Position numbers and translations under genes: made by a program. Under the pieces are notes generated by a model. The model was given only the letters and a program-made list of their open reading frames with translations, was not told the origin of the DNA and did no database searches. From NCBI GenBank assembly GCA_963855995.1, contig OY979729.1:10558115-10622114 (forward strand): a stretch of DNA of 64,000 nucleotides, read 5' to 3'. The DNA comes from Muricea muricata. Taxonomy: Eukaryota > Cnidaria > Anthozoa > Malacalcyonacea > Plexauridae. Below, in pieces: positions 35,649-45,171 of this stretch. Every line of letters begins with the position of its first letter. The stretch's first letter is position 1.

Positions 35649-36471
35649 ATGCAAAGATGCATTCTAGTAAATCTATCACCTTATAGTAGTGATAAAACTG
35701 GATAATTTTGTGCCCACACTCGCACCCTGCCGTGCAATCATTGTCGTGACATCTTATGTGATGTGATTTATTACAAACAAGACGCCTGCTAAGGCGTTCA
35801 CTCCGCCTTCCGAGAAGAAAATTGGCACAAACGTAAATGCACTGGCTATAGACTGCTCGGGAGTCGTAAAAAGCCGTCCGCTACTCCCCTATAGGGTTTG
35901 CCATTTGATACAGAGCCAAAGATGTTTGACAGCCTGAGTTAAAGAGAACGTAAAGTAAAAAGTTAGCTACTGGATGTTGAAAGATACTCCTTCCATTTGC
36001 AGACACTTGTAACGATATTTCTTCATTTGAAATGTTCAAGTCTTGTTATAATTTTGTCTTAAGTTAGTCGTGTATGTGTATTATAAATCTTTACCTAAAT
36101 GTTATTGAGCCAGTCAAATCACATAGAAATTTATATTGCATACACGCACACCTTAATATCTTGTCCACTGGCTCCATGCAAACAGTCTGTGTATTCATTA
36201 ATTACTTTGTTACATATAGACAAAACATGAGGTCGCTAACCGCTAAAGAACAGACGAAATTTCTTGAAATGAAATGAAACATGCTGCCATTAGCTTCGAC
36301 TTATGAAGTGGACATTGCTGTAAAGCATGGACATATCTCTAACATGTTCATGACAATTTTGAGAGTGCTGAAGGGAGGATCCTATTCAAATTTTCCCAGC
36401 ACAGATTTTAACTAAATCCCATTTTCCCAGTGCGCAAACCCTATCATTCCAGTGGCCATCTTGCTAAAATC
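35649..36471. other. Intergenic with one dispersed motif
   Basis: AAGACGCCTGCTAAGGCGTTCACTCCGCCT occurs at 35779-35808 and again at 48607-48636, with a shared following GAAAAT.GGCACAA, so it is part of a dispersed repeat. No gene is seen. Confidence 0.45.
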
Positions 36472-36475
36472 TTAA

Positions 36476-36721
36476 AGAGGGATTACAGTCCTTTCTGCGC
36501 ATCGGTTCTGCTCATAACAAAGGTGGGCCACCAAATATAAACATTGTCCAAATTTCACATTTTTCGAACTCTTTTTGAATTGAAACTCTGGTTTACATTC
36601 ATGTATAAGCATAGCAAACCAGAAAAGTGTCAGATATTCATTTAGTAAGTCATATTTTACGAATATAAAATTTCAAAATGTAAACAAAGCGTTTGTTTAC
36701 ATTACGGACTGTAACCCCTCT
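36476..36721. mobile_element. TTAA-target MITE, 246 bp
   Basis: Ends AGAGGGATTACAGTCC / GGACTGTAACCCCTCT are directly flanked by TTAA (36472-36475, 36722-36725). Inside is a perfect palindrome, ATGTAAACAAA..TTTGTTTACAT. Non-coding. Confidence 0.8.
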
Positions 36722-36725
36722 TTAA

Positions 36726-37744
36726 TCTCATCCTCATTTTATGCTGGAAGGGGGGGGGGAGGTGGTCCTGGTCAATCTCAGTCCAGTGCACAGATCCTGT
36801 CATTGCATGCTTATAACTGTGCTGCCGACACTGGCAACGTTGGTTCGAGATATAATCAACCCTTCGGGCTCCCTGCCCCCCCCCCCTCCCCTCACCGTTG
36901 GGCTTTTCTCTCCTTCTCTACATCCCGTTATTAGTTTCCTTGCGCACAGCGTCGGGTTTGTTCGTCGCCAGTCGGAAATTGCTATCGGAAATTGCCAAAT
37001 CAATTTTTTTCTCCACAAACTCAGAAGTGCTAAAATGTATATTGATGAAATCCTGCCTTCATTTCGAGGTAATATGCTTAATTTTCTATCAGTAGTTTTA
37101 CTTGAAAATCTAGATCTTATCCTTAGATCTTAGTTTACAAGAGTATCTAGATACCGTTAAACGTTTCTACTTCGCTATGGACGTTGTCGAAGTAGAAACG
37201 GTATCTGGTCGTGCCGTCCCCCCCCCCGTCCCGTAACCGTTTTGTCCCACACAAAATTTGTTCTTTGAGTTGTTGCTGTTCAAATGGGTTAAATCTTCTG
37301 AAAAACAGTTTGTGAGCTATTTATTCAAACCACATACTAGCGAACGTGACAACTTGCACTTGATGCTAAAAATTGTACCCCAGGTAAATTTTGGTTCCGC
37401 AAAGTAAACACTGTATACTAGACAATATTTCTAAGATTTCTGATGTCATCTAGATTTCTTATTACTCCAACATTTGATATTTTTAAAATGGGTAAGTTGA
37501 TGAAAGGGTTACGGGACAATATTGTTATCGGACAAAAGAGTGGGGGACGAAACAGATGGGGGACAAAACGACCATAAATCGTAGAAACGACAGTTTAGAT
37601 TAAATCTATCATTAGTATTCACGTTTGGTAGTAGGAGAACTAATAAGGTGAGTATACATTTTCAAATATATATTTCGCTCATTGTGCACCAGCATGCCAG
37701 ACACTAAAGCGATGCCACGCCAGATATATCCAGCGTGGAGTGCA
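36726..37744. other. Intergenic with G/C homopolymers and weak inverted repeats
   Basis: G-run at 36751, C-runs at 36873 and 37218. CGTTTCTACTTCG / CGAAGTAGAAACG (37158-37200) is a short hairpin. CCCGTAACCGTTTTGTCCC (37230) weakly pairs with GGGTTACGGGAC (37507). The 130-aa frame here is not gene-like. Confidence 0.4.
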
Positions 37745-37950
37745 CAGAATGCACCTGAGTTGTAAGCAATCAAGTGATTTGTTAAACCACTTGCCTTGTA
37801 CCTCAAAGGTTGCAGGTTTGATGCTCAAGTGGGTCTCCTCAATGTGGTTTAAACCCTTTCATGATCAAGTCAACACGCTCTGCCAAAAGTCGTGGGAGTT
37901 TCCACAGGGAAGATTGACAGGGTTACATTACTGTGATTCAGCATCAATGC
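37745..37950 (+). mobile_element. tRNA-derived SINE copy
   Basis: A tRNA-like head (AGTGATTTGTTAAACCACTT, then AAGGTTGCAGGTTTGATGCTC) is followed by the family body AACACGCTCTGCCAAAAGTC and GTGGGAGTTTCCACAGGGAA, then GATTGACAGGGTTACA. The body has lost the ACTCCGG block found at 13800-14041. Confidence 0.65.
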
Positions 37951-38169
37951 CAATGCCTTGCTATCTTATTTTAACTGGCAAAAACTTTCATAGGCATAAT
38001 TTTGAACAGAGCAGCAAGAAGCTCAACTTGAAACCAGTTTCACACCTACACTGGTGCCTAACTTGCATAATAGTTTAAAATGTTAGCAAATAAAGTTGAT
38101 AACTCAATCAAGCAATCGCTCAAATCACACAGGAGCTCAAACAGTTGCAAAAAAACAAAAATGCTTTCG

Positions 38170-38418
38170 TCATAGGTGCTGGAATAGTTCACCTGGAACA
38201 ACTGTCATACGTTGGTTAAAGTAGGGTTGCTTTCTCCTGTTGCAGTCCAAGTGTAGGTGAAAATAGACATGTCCTTCTTTGGATGGGTCACAAAATTTCC
38301 TATTCATTTGTGATATAGCAACTAAATCATAAGGTGGTCTTGCAGTGGTTTCTACTTGTTGGAAACTACTCGTTTTAGTGCACATTTTAATACCTAAAAC
38401 ATGCATATTAATTGCCAT
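38170..38418 (-). pseudogene. Coding remnant with PPYDLV...YFHLHLDC motif
   Basis: The minus-strand frame of about 82 aa has a coding-like second half: ARPPYDLVAIS, then KFCDPSKEGHVYFHLHLDC, then RRKQPYFNQRMTVVPGELF, then stop. The spacing of PP.DLV, SKEG..YFH, C..R..P.F and VP.E recalls a conserved stretch in many unnamed cnidarian proteins (from memory, unverified). The upstream part is not convincing, and the stop comes directly after the motif, so I read this as a fragment of a gene or transposon protein. No function is assigned. Confidence 0.4.
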
Positions 38419-38419
38419 T

Positions 38420-39367
38420 TAAAATGCACCCTTTGGGTCTATAAATAAAGCCTTTGTAATTTTCCTCAGTTTAGCCTTTTTGTTTATGTATATAATAGGA
38501 AAAATTGTTTTCGTGCCTAATTCAGTTGTACCTTTGAATATACATGGCACCTTCAACTAAAAAAATTAATGGGGATTTTTGCTGTGCTGTTTGACAATGA
38601 TGCCTATGAACGTTTTTGCCTGTTGAAATGAAGTGGAGAAGGCATTACAATCAATGCAACACAATAAATAAAAGGCAGTATGTCGACCTTACAACTTTTG
38701 CCCATTTTTAATAAAAATTGCATGCCCAATTTATGAAAATTCATTTGGAAATTCCTTGGATTACAGTTGATCTGCCAAATTTCGCAACCACTTTAAATTG
38801 ACACTAGTAGTTGACAGAATAGTTCATACTCGTATAGGTTTTTATCAGATTCTTAATCTTTTTTCCACAATTCTGAGTTTTATCCCCATTTCATTTACGC
38901 ATTTATTCCTATTTGCAGATTCCATGTTTTACCCTCATTTGTGGGTTCTGCTTCCAGACACAGCTTCTGCTATTCTGTTCCACATTCCATATTCTGTCTC
39001 CACATTTTATCCCAGCCTTTGACATCTTAAACATATGATTTCCACAATACATGGCTATGTTTATGTTTTAAAAAACTATAATTATTTTATCCATCATAAA
39101 AAATGTGTCAAGAAAGACAATGTTGAATGTTAATGTTGTGAGTATATTTTGCTGACAAATGTGTGTGATCACTGGGCATGGCCAATCAGAAACTGGCATT
39201 CTCAATCAAGATTATATATAGAGGATATTACATGATGGTGAAAAGATGTGAATATTAAGTTGAAACAAACTAACAGGGAACATATAAATCCAGCGTTTTT
39301 CAGTGTTACGTACTTTTTCATATCTTCACTAGTGAAAATATGGAAAATATGTTTAATAGTGTTTTAA
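38420..39367. other. Intergenic, nothing recognised
   Basis: AT-rich with no gene. Short runs of TTTTATCCC and similar words are not organised. Confidence 0.4.
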
Positions 39368-39576
39368 TAAAACACATAACAACTGTAACTCCGAAAAAAG
39401 ACAACATTTTTGTGATTCTACGTTTCGACTTTGATTCAGCTAGCTGTATCATATTACATATATAAAAACACATGCACTTGTAATGTTATTCATTCCTGAT
39501 GATGACTAAATAAAGTTGAAACATAGAATCACAAAAATGTTGTCTTTTTTCGGAGTTACCGTTGTTATGTGTTTTA
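39368..39576 (+). mobile_element. Palindromic element with hammerhead-like centre
   Basis: Arms 39368-39432 and 39511-39576 pair (AAAACACATAACAAC.GTAACTCCG ... / ...GAGTTACCGTTGTTATG). The spacer contains CTGATGA and GAAAC. It is followed by ACAGTGGTTACCACAATT. The related 39950-40082 block has the same GAGTTACCGTTGTT and CTCAGTGGTTCC.GCAATTT order, so this is a repeat family. Confidence 0.7.
39496..39522 (+). ncRNA. Hammerhead-like core motif
   Basis: CTGATGA, then GAC..GTT as a short stem II with an 8-9-nt loop, then GAAAC. All invariant core bases are present. It sits at the base of the right arm of the palindrome, where stem I or III could be supplied by the arms. Activity is not shown. 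Confidence 0.4.
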
Positions 39577-39949
39577 TCAAAATACACAGTGGTTACCACA
39601 ATTATGAGTGTTTTAGTTTAATGTAAAAAAACCCCATAACCATTGATAATAAAATTATTTATACGGCATGCTGCTAAAATGTAAATGTATTCACTGTTTT
39701 CCAGTAAGGCATACATGAGGCCCGAGATGGAACAGTTGCACAGTTTTGCCAATAAAGGATTCATTTGCAGACAATGGCAGTTTTGTAGAGAGGGGTGACA
39801 CTCCAGCCTTGCAACAGCCTTGGTTAGTGTCAATATTATTTTTTATTTTAGAACAATTACAGTAGCACAATATAATTTTGGAAATGGAATTTTCATTCTC
39901 ATCTGATGTGATCACTTTTTAATAAACTAAGTTGGTTTTGGTGATAAAA

Positions 39950-40082
39950 AAAATAAAAAACAACGGTAACTTCGAAAATAAACATTTTTAGTCATCATCA
40001 TGATGACTAAAATATAGTCGAAAGCTAGAATAAATTCAAAATGTTTATTTTAGGAGTTACCGTTGTTTTGTAGTCTGTAAAA
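39950..40082 (+). mobile_element. Second palindromic element of the same family
   Basis: AACAACGGTAACTTCGAAAA and AATAAACATTTTTAGTCATC on the left pair with AAAATGTTTATTTTAGGAGT and TACCGTTGTT on the right. The centre (39999-40025) reads CATGATGACTA..TAGTCGAAAGC, a 5-bp stem II between TGATGA and GAAA with one extra base in the core. It is followed by CTCAGTGGTTCC. Confidence 0.65.
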
Positions 40083-40543
40083 ATACTCAGTGGTTCCCGC
40101 AATTTTTGGTGATGAAACAATTGGGATTTGTTATTATTTAACTGATTCAACTTAAAGGAGATTGAGGCAGTTTTATCAGAAGCAACCACTAGAATTTCAG
40201 CATGGCCATTAACTAACATCCAATGTTGTTGAATAGATATGGTCTAGTCTTTCAAAGGAAAAAACATTTACTTAAATTATAAATTTGTTACATTGAGAAA
40301 AAAGCACTTTGAAAGTATGTTTCTAGGTTTAAAAGTTACCATTGTTGAGCTAAAATTACCGCGAAAATAGTAACTTTTTCCGCGCTTAATACAAATATAT
40401 ACAAAATTTGCAAACTTCACAAGGCTATATTTTCCGTATTTTACGACATTTCGCCGCCGAACTGTGCAATTCTACTAATCTTAGGATCCTCTTTCTAGCT
40501 GTAAAAGATTTTGTTCTTTGTGCAAATTGTCCATTATACAAGT
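40083..40543. other. Intergenic, nothing recognised
   Basis: AT-rich, no gene. AAGGAGATTGAGG at 40157 recurs at 52039 with similar flanks, perhaps a dispersed repeat. Confidence 0.35.
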
Positions 40544-40698
40544 AATGAATGTTTATGAGTGCAATGGGAAGAATATTTTCATGAGGTGAAAGATTGATTG
40601 TTCCATTCAATAATGGGGCGATAGCCGAGTTGAATGGAACGATCAATCTTTCACCGAATGAAAATATTCTTACTATTGCACGAATAAAAACATTCATT
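40544..40698. mobile_element. Palindromic element, about 70-bp arms
   Basis: AATGAATGTTTATGAGTGCAAT ... GTTCCATTCAA pairs with TTGAATGGAAC ... ATTGCACGAATAAAAACATTCATT around a loop of about 18 nt (GGGGCGATAGCC). A separate GAGTGCAATGG..ATTGCACTC hairpin at 40889-40915 uses similar words. Confidence 0.7.
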
Positions 40699-41305
40699 AT
40701 TTGTTTTATGTAATACCAGACTATCGTTTCTTAAAACTGACCAATTTATTCGACATTTTAAAAAAACACGCATTTGAGTCGTATTTTAGTATTTGGATTA
40801 TTTCGCATTCATCTCAAGACCGAAACCAGCCTAAAGTAAACTACGAAGATCGTACGAAGAGCTTTTTGACGGATGCGAATTGTGAGAGTGCAATGGAAAA
40901 AACTATTGCACTCCTAGGAATGGAATGGAACGTGTTTTTCATTGCACTCTTGAAAAATGGAACTTTTTATTTAATATCACGAGGTATTATATAATACGTT
41001 ATGACTGATAACAAAAAAGCAAAATAAAAGATAAATTACTTTAAACCCACTAAAACTGAGTATTTGATTGGATTTTCATATGTTAAATCTTAGCTGAAAG
41101 CGCGTGAGCTTTTCGTCGTGTCAACTGGTCGGAAGTAAATATAACCCTAATACTTACCAAGGTCTAAGGCTGGGTCAAATAAGCATGAGAATTATGCAAA
41201 GATAAAAAAGCAATTTTAAACTTGAAACACGAACTAAAGATTTTTATATTAAGACTCATCTATGGGAATTTGAACCCTTAGTTGTAGTTGACATGCAACA
41301 TTTAA

Positions 41306-41826
41306 AGGGAAATGGCAACAAAAATTTCTATTGTCTCATTTGAAAGAGACTCTAAAAATAATATATAGAAGTCTTTTACAAAATTTTTATATCTGTTTTA
41401 CTTTGGGAGATATTATCACCTGAATAATCGAATTGTCCGCCATCTTGGATTAATTTTTAACCTCATTAAACAATGTTTTGGTGACGTCACAACAGGGATA
41501 AACCATTCAAAGCTTCTCCTAAATACTTACCACCAATAAAATATTTGTGAAACCTTTTCAGTCCGTGCTGAAATCCGAAACACTTGCCATGTGTGTGGTT
41601 AATGGAGAAGATTGATTATTGTGTCGTAAGAAAAAAAATTGCGTGACCCCAGTTGTGATGTATCATGCATATATCTACAAATATCCAAGATGGCGGACAA
41701 CTAAAGATTTCAAGTCAAAATATCTCACCAAATAAGGCAGATACAAAAATTCTGTAATAGACTTCTATATATTATTTTGAAGTCTCTTTCAAATAAGATG
41801 ATAAAAATTTTTGTTGCCATTTCCCT
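41306..41826. mobile_element. TTAA-target element, 521 bp
   Basis: Arms of about 110 bp begin AGGGAAATGGCAACAAAAAT, with TTAA on each side (41302-41305, 41827-41830). The paralogous copy at 56216 carries GCAATTTTTAATGCC at this point: one TTAA and no insert. This is direct evidence for TTAA duplication. Non-coding core with CCGCCATCTTGG / CCAAGATGGCGG. Confidence 0.9.
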
Positions 41827-42166
41827 TTAATGTTCCTATACCGTACAGCATAGTATAGTTATTTTTTGGTCCAAATTTTAAGACAATAGCAATAGACAAA
41901 ATTGGCTAACGTTTGTTTATACCCAACTCATTGAAGACTTTCTATTCTCGTATTTATTTAACCGAAACGCCTTCATTTGCGCACATGGTACCGATGTTAG
42001 GCCTGTTTCAAACGTTGAATTTAATGGATAGCCATCTCATCTATTGTTTGAATTGCATTCGATGCATACAAAATTCGACGTTTGAAACAGACCTTAGACT
42101 AAACGAATTAAACCCATGGGTTCTTAAACCCAATAGATTCGTCCTGTCAATATTCTGCACTCTCTA

Positions 42167-42665
42167 CAGGGTGTCCCAAAAAACCCCAAAAACTATTGAA
42201 ATCACCTATTGTTAACATTTGAATGCCCTAGCACTTGTTAAAAAATTAAAATATCTTTGTAAAGTACGTTTGTTTTGCTCATGGGAATCTACATTTATAA
42301 ATTGTTTTCTCTAAACTCTAAAAGCAAATCAGGCTTAGAAAAAATGAAAACAATACTGATTAGTCCTGTTATCACTTCGAGAGAAATGGTTCAACTAACT
42401 GGCGAACAAAGAGTTTTCATTGTGTTAAGTTATACGAGAACACTCAGTACAACTGAAGTGCATAAAATTTGGTTGCATTTTTAATATGCACTCTTAGGTT
42501 TAGTTTTTTTGTCTGGCATAAAAATGGTTAACACTGAGTATTACTATTAATTATGACGGTTATGTCAATAGTTTATCCACTCGTGGGTTCAATTTAGTGC
42601 TAGGCATTGAAATTCTAACAATAGATCATTTTCAATAGTTTTTGGGGTTTTTTTGGGACACCCTG
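42167..42665 (+). mobile_element. Mariner-like element, about 500 bp
   Basis: Ends CAGGGTGTCCCAAAAAACCC / GGGTTTTTTTGGGACACCCTG, TA at each side. Arms of about 70 bp include AACTATTGAAATCACCTATTGTTA. The core carries a short plus-strand transposase remnant (42386). A diverged second copy of the right arm lies at 43190-43290. Confidence 0.85.
42386..42484 (+). pseudogene. N-terminal remnant of a mariner-type transposase
   Basis: MVQLTGEQRVFIVLSYTRTL and STTEVHKIW..F match the first helix-turn-helix region typical of mariner-family transposases (LT.EQRVFIV..Y). The frame ends after 32 aa. The catalytic DDE/D domain is absent, so the host element is a non-autonomous deletion derivative. The location inside TA-flanked CAGGGTGTCCC ends supports the call. 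Confidence 0.6.
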
Positions 42666-42667
42666 TA

Positions 42668-43180
42668 CAGGGTGAGTCAGAAAAAACTGATGCTCTTTCA
42701 AATTCAAATCAGCTGCGAATTTCATTACGGTGTATTCCCACGGGTATACAGAGAACAGATCGTTATTTAGTACACAGTCTTTGTCTTGTTTCTGACAATT
42801 TCTTGGACGGCTAAAATTATGCATTTTAATTTCCACTGGGAATTAGATTTTGTTTTAGATCAACGTCTGTCAAATTGCAAGAATGCAATGCTTGCTAGTT
42901 TGAATTTCAATAATATCAGTTTTTTTACTCATCCTGTACTGTGTACTTAGTCACGATCTGTTCTCTGTATACCTATGGGAATACTTAAAGTTCCGTAATG
43001 AAATTCGCCACTAATTTGAATTTGAAAGGGCATCAGTTTTTTTTTACTCACCCTGTACTGTGTACTTAGTCACGATCTGTTGTTCTCTGCGGTATACCTA
43101 TGGGAATACTTAAAGTTCCGTAATGAAATTCGCGGTTCATTTGAATTTGAAAGGGCATCAGTTTTTTTTTACTCACCCTG
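42668..43180. mobile_element. Mariner-like element with tandem right ends
   Basis: The left end CAGGGTGAGTCAGAAAAAAC starts directly after the TA that closes the previous element. Right ends ending ACTCA.CCTG occur at 42936, 43055 and 43180. The block CTGTGTACTTAGTCACGATC ... GGGCATCAGTTTTTT is repeated in tandem (42939-43057, 43058-43182). The first complete unit is 269 bp. No transposase. Confidence 0.75.
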
Positions 43181-43775
43181 TATACATCTTAGAGCTAGGC
43201 CATCCTATATAGGGCTTTGACATTCTTTGACATTTTAACAATAGATCATTTTCAATTGTTTGCTTTTTTTGTAAGCCCTGTCTTTTTTTGCGCATTGTTA
43301 ATTCCCATGGGAATACAGCACACAAACAATGTCTTGTTCAATTTTTCCTGCTTACCAAAACAAATCTAAAGGCACCAAGTTTACTTATCATATTAATAAT
43401 CAAAGAGGATTCATTATAAAGTCAAGTCTCGCCATAATCAAAACAAAGCAAGCTGTATTCGCGTGGAAATTAAAAATGGGCAAAAAATATAATAATAATA
43501 CTGATTTTCATGCATTTATGAATCAAATTACATGTGACTAGGAAACAAATAAATAGTATATTCTCCAGGAATTAGAATGTCAAGTCATATTTCCTTGTTG
43601 TTTTGACAAAGGATCAAGATTATAATTATAGAATACAATTAGTAAACCTAGACTTAACCTGTTTTAAGAGTAGAACGACAGAATAATGACAAAATGCTTC
43701 ATCTAAGTAGATTTAATTACGAAACTAATTTTTGAAAAACGTTCAATCCTACATATTATTTTGTTTTGTTTTCAG

Positions 43776-43821
43776 AAATATCCTAGTCCAAGTGTTAGAA
43801 GCCAAATTTTCAGGCGTTAAG
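43776..43821 (+). other. Exon-like 46-bp block conserved in the duplication
   Basis: After TTTTGTTTTCAG and before GTATTG, 46 bp match 57222-57267 without gaps. One frame is open in both copies (..LVQVLEAKFSGVK here, ..IQIQMLETKFPGVK there). This could be a tiny internal exon of a duplicated gene. No neighbours were identified. Confidence 0.3.
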
Positions 43822-43935
43822 GTATTGTTTTTTTTTAAAATTGTCAACATTAGCCATTATATTTTTACCTGATTTTTTGTACTCGAAAATTCTGCTACCA
43901 AACTTCTAGAAAATTCTAAGTAATTTCTTTTATAA

Positions 43936-44649
43936 AAAGCCGCCAGGTTAGCTGCTGTAGCAAATCAGTTGCTGCAGGAAATAAAAAATACATGTACAAA
44001 TTAAGTAAGTAACTATATTTCCCCACGAGCGGTAGGGAACTGTAAATGATACCAAAGATGCCTTTAAATTCTGCCATTTTGTATTGCGTTTTTTTTCCTT
44101 GTGTTTTTTTTTCTTGGAGTTGCTTACATACAGTTCAGTGCTTACATGTACACGATTTACACCTGGTGTATTTCTCGTCAAAACCTTTTGCTTCCACTCT
44201 GCATTATATTAACGAATCTGGAGAGTATTTCACGTTCATTATAAAAACGTTGGCGGTCTATTTTAATTGCATGGAATTTATCAGGGCTAAAATACCAAAA
44301 GCATTATTAAAAATAATGTAGCCTGTGCATACCCCATTATCAGAAACAACACAGCCTACATGCTGCAAATTTTAAAAGTGCCGAGAAGCATTTCTTCATC
44401 ATCTCGATAACGTAACACGATCAACTAAATGGCATGGAAGGCTATGGAAAGAGAAATACAAACAAGAGAAATTTTGCAAAATGTTGCAACATTTTAACTT
44501 AGGTTTTTCCTATGTGGAGATTCTGGTCTTCTTGTCCAAATTCCACGGAATTATGTAAGTTTAATTCGTCAATTAAAACGTTTACTTAGAGCCATAAGAC
44601 TGCGTCGACGGCGACTCAGTACCAAAGGTAACTCAAGAAATTGAGATGG
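43936..44649. other. Intergenic, nothing recognised
   Basis: No gene I can support. A frame near 44516-44640 rich in Arg/Leu is not matched to any family. Confidence 0.35.
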
Positions 44650-44968
44650 AATGGACCTTTAACCTTTTAGACGAAATTTTGGAAAAAAATCGAAATAGGA
44701 AAAAATATTACCACTGCTTGAAAGAGCATCGTAAGGCTCAACTTGCAAAGTTTGGTTGTAAAATGCTGTAAACTATAGAAAATATAGCCTTGCGAAGTTG
44801 GCAAATTTTCTGTTGTTTTGTATTATCCGTGAGAAATGAATACCTAAGGGTATCAACTGGGTATTATTTTCCACCCAAAATACAAATAAATGTATACAAA
44901 ATTTTCGGTAATATTTTTGCCTGTTTCAATTTTTTTCAAAATTTTGTCTAAAAGGTTAAAAGTCCATT
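44650..44968. mobile_element. Inverted-repeat element, about 320 bp
   Basis: AATGGACCTTTAACCTTTTA and GACGAAATTTTGGAAAAAAA..AATATTACC pair with GGTAATATTTTTGCCTG ... and CTAAAAGGTTAAAAGTCCATT (about 65 bp). TTAA occurs near both ends inside the paired region. Non-coding core. Confidence 0.7.
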
Positions 44969-45171
44969 GAAAGGCAGTGCGTCTTCCCTTGGATATAGAG
45001 CCGTGCATCAAAGGGTCAAGGCTATTTTAGATACCTTGAAGCAGATCAGTCCCAGTACTTTCGTTAATTTCACACGGCCAATTATCAGGCACTTAGACGT
45101 AAGCGTACTGTTTTGCTATATTAAACTTTACTAGCAAAAGTTATTATATTTAAGACTATTCTCACTCACTG

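Larger units (their letters stand above)
40993..43935. repeat. Segmental duplication, copy 1
   Basis: Collinear with 55656-57385. Shared blocks: AAAAAGCAAAATAAAA.GATAAATTAC (41011 / 55681), AGTAAATATAA.CCT (41134 / 55817), TTTAACCGAAACGCCTTCATTTG (41956 / 56238), TGCTTACCAAAACAAATCT (43349 / 56337), AATCAAAGAGGATTC (43399 / 56386), and ACGTTCAATCCTACAT.TTATTTTGTTTTGTTTT (43738 / 57184). The size difference comes from elements inserted in one copy only: here 41306, 42167 and 42668. Confidence 0.8.

Noticed and set aside
36741..37133. 130-aa plus-strand open frame
   Set aside because: Crosses G- and C-homopolymers. Low-complexity Pro/Ser/Leu peptide with no recognisable motif.
44500..44640. 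Arg/Leu-rich open stretch as a transposase end
   Set aside because: No match to a known integrase or transposase motif that I can defend.
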